From Chara braunii (taxonomy: Eukaryota > Streptophyta > Charophyceae > Charales > Characeae), in the NCBI GenBank assembly GCA_003427395.1, contig BFEA01000302.1, positions 1,646,476 through 1,675,892 of the forward strand: 29,417 bases of DNA, read 5' to 3'. How positions within the stretch are numbered: the stretch's first letter is position 1; the number at the start of each line of letters is the position of its first letter. A program made the translations under genes and the position numbers. A model generated the notes under the pieces. It was not told the DNA's origin. It did not search any database and worked only from the letters and a program-made list of their open reading frames with translations. Shown piece by piece: positions 27,713 through 29,417 of the stretch.

Positions 27713-27720
27713 TGGGGAAT
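27713..27720 (+). promoter_or_regulatory. primer-binding-site candidate
   Basis: TGGGGAAT starts two bases after the LTR-like terminus CA at 27710. A retrotransposon PBS normally starts with TGG because it pairs with the CCA end of a tRNA. Which tRNA would match the full site (TGGGGAATGTAATTC) I cannot tell. Confidence 0.4.
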
Positions 27721-27980
27721 GTAATTCTGATCAATAAACATTTAAGTAAGTTATTTTGAAGAAAAAAAATTATTTTCAAATGGTACAGGGTTGTACATAT
27801 ATATATGTATATTACTGTATATTAGTATGATTTTTTTATTGATTTATCAAGTCATTTCATTATATAGAACTTACGAATTTTTAAAATATGAAAATATTAA
27901 GATTATGAGTTTTTACGAGGTTTTGATTTGAAAAATTATATTCGATTATTAATAAAATTTAGTGTCTCTTGCAAGCTAAA

Positions 27981-28716
27981 ATGATGGCGAAGGGAACGTT
28001 TGACTGTATGTTTCCTCTCTTCAAAGGCATCGAGGTTGCCAAGTTCTTAGAGGGTTTTCATCATTGATGCTTTGGGAGGAATATCAGAAGTTTCTTTTTA
28101 TTCTGAACTTTGTCATCGAAGAGTTGAAATTTGACATTGGACTTCTTTCACGGGCTTCTGGAACTTGGGCTGAATTTTAAAGGTTAATGATCACCAAGTT
28201 TACCGAGTCACCCAAAGAGGGAAATGATAAGAGAAAAGAAAGCTAGCGCAAATAGGTGGCGAGGAGCAGGCCGATCAGTTGGAACGACCTCGTAAGCTCG
28301 TTAGGGCTGCGAGGGTTGCACGTAACTGGGGGTCAAAGGACTTGTCGGAAGGAAAATGGAGATAGGTTTATTGAATCATTGTAGAATGTCTAGATAGATT
28401 ATCGAAAAAAATATTATGACCTCTTTTAATCTAAGTTTAGAGCAAGGCGAATATTCCAACTTCCAACCAGAGGGCTAACATGAAGAAAATCACAGGGCAT
28501 TACACACCCCTAGGGTGCATATACTTTGGTGTATGGGGTCATAGGTTGCGACTTTGCAGGCGTCTTGACCGTGATATTGAAAAAGGGATTGTGAATAGAC
28601 GTGAGGGCGGAGTCTGTGTAGATTGGAATAATGTATCCGTCTTCTCAGCTAAGAAGAAAGACAAATTTATTAAGGATGTGCTTATCGATCACATGTGGGA
28701 AAAATTGAGGAATTAG
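27981..28716 (+). pseudogene. decayed gag of the right-hand retroelement, zinc knuckle damaged
   Basis: Three frames in order add up to one Gag. Frame one (from ATG 27981) reads FPLFKGIEVAKFLEGFHH and stops at 28065. A second frame from 28073 reads WEEYQKFLFILNFVIEELKF and then TWAEF before TAA at 28178, then KFTESPKEGNDKRKES. A third, open from ATG 28480 to 28716, contains CIYFGVWGHRLRLC (28516-28557), the CX2CX4HX4C knuckle with its second Cys replaced by Phe. The capsid part matches the minus-strand gag at 2838 (LFQGRNLSAFLRGYHD; TWDELESSL; FPE). 28240-28480 is basic linker in broken frames. Pol, if present, would lie beyond the window or is lost, since nothing recognisable follows to 29417. 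Confidence 0.7.
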
Positions 28717-29156
28717 AATAGTCTTGGCTCCGTTATTTTATTTTGAGACATTAGATCTCATGATCTACGTTCATGTTTTTTTTTAAGGTTCAATCAGTTG
28801 TTATTATTCGTTCAATCATGAGTCATTATTAATCGATTGTTGACTTTATGTACAGAGCAATTTTCCTAAGTTCATTTCTTTGTGTAATATGGATAAACCC
28901 TCGTTGTGATTGGGGGATGATGAACCAGAAATCCTTATGAAAATCCATGTGAAAGCGTTCGTTATGAATTGTTGTGAATTGTATTGCTGGTTGGTTTTCA
29001 ATATAATGCGTGACCTGTTGTGTCGGGAATGAGATAAGACCTGTTATGTCGGGAATGAGATGATCATGCTCTTGTTATCATGTCACAATAAATTTATGAT
29101 GAATTTGTGAGCTCTGTAGGTGGTAGTGAGCAGGGTTGTCGAGCCCCGACCCCGGG
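28717..29156 (+). other. AT-rich stretch with a tandem 26-mer
   Basis: There is no gene here. GACCTGTT(G/A)TGTCGGGAAT plus GAGAT(A/G)A occurs twice in exact tandem at 29012-29037 and 29038-29063. The remainder is unremarkable. Confidence 0.7.
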
Positions 29157-29338
29157 GCCCCGGTGGGGGTCCGAGGGTGGGCACCCCCAACCCCGGCTCC
29201 GAACCCTCCCCCCCTCCAAAAAAAAAATAAAATAAAAAAATAGTGGGGGGTGCACAGCGCGAGCACGCACCTCGTGGGCTAAACCCCAAAATGGGGTTTT
29301 ATGCCCCACCTCGGACCCCCCCCGGGGCCACACCCACC
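29157..29338. repeat. GC-rich foldback repeat
   Basis: GCCCCGG(T/G)GGGGGTCCGAGG with GGG following (29157-29181) is repeated as its near-perfect reverse complement at 29315-29338. The inside holds an A-rich run (29218-29240), GTGCAC/GTGC motifs and a small hairpin AAACCCC/GGGGTTT near 29281-29299. The base composition shifts abruptly from the AT-rich left side at about 29140. It is probably a foldback or MITE-like element, or the terminal part of another repeat that leaves the window. Confidence 0.65.
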
Positions 29339-29417
29339 ACTTGTGGGATGGGGGTAGCTGCTGGTGCGAGGTTAGGGGCGGGACCAATAGTCGGCGGGGG
29401 CGGGGGTGCGGAGAAAG

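Overview
This is a gene-poor, repeat-dominated stretch of a eukaryotic nuclear genome. I see no bacterial or phage gene organisation. The gag-type proteins with CCHC zinc knuckles, long LTR-like repeats, tRNA-like Pol III boxes, (CT)n/(GA)n microsatellites, poly(A) tracts and a 110-base assembly gap all fit a large repeat-rich genome. A streptophyte (charophyte alga, bryophyte or other plant) is my best guess from the retroelement style, but nothing in the window proves it. I found no intact host gene, no reverse transcriptase, no integrase, no rRNA and no confident functional tRNA.

Left part (1-5560). An 81-bp satellite fills 1-1048. A minus-strand retroelement follows: a decayed gag (2838 to about 1431), preceded by an unrecognised 224-codon ORF and its frameshifted 5' end (3974 to 3127), then a gene-free leader. 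At 5052 begins an LTR-like repeat, called family A here, whose minus-strand 3' end is CA. 5718-5949 is a train of short perfect stem-loops.

Middle (6000-15180). 6732-7642 holds an array of eleven small hairpins with conserved loops and differing, self-complementary stems. After it come about 5 kb without a recognisable gene, a decayed fragment of an unknown protein (about 11.6 kb), a 24-bp tandem repeat inside short inverted repeats, a cluster of three tRNA-like modules (12.8-13.4 kb), a GTTCG-rich foldback element (13668-14010) and the N gap beside a (GA)n tract.

Right part (15180-29417). This is a nested retroelement complex. Two direct repeats of about 3.6 kb (16602-20192 and 21704-25335) flank a 1.5-kb internal region. 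That region carries only a decayed minus-strand gag ending in a damaged zinc knuckle, plus a 132-bp tandem repeat. The arrangement resembles a non-autonomous, very-long-LTR element (LARD or TR-GAG type). Two inverted arms of about 1.9 kb (15824-17770 and 25752-27655), each made of LTR sequence plus family A, enclose the complex. The right-hand A copy ends in CA at 27710, is followed at once by a primer-binding-site-like TGGGGAAT, and then by a plus-strand decayed gag (27981-28716) homologous to the left-hand gag. A tandem 26-mer and a GC-rich foldback repeat close the window.

The strongest leads are the 6.7-7.6 kb hairpin array, the structure-preserving hairpins of family A, the stem-loop train at 5.7-5.95 kb, and an unknown protein segment found twice (11.6 and 25.6 kb). 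All are read by eye. No search or folding program was run.
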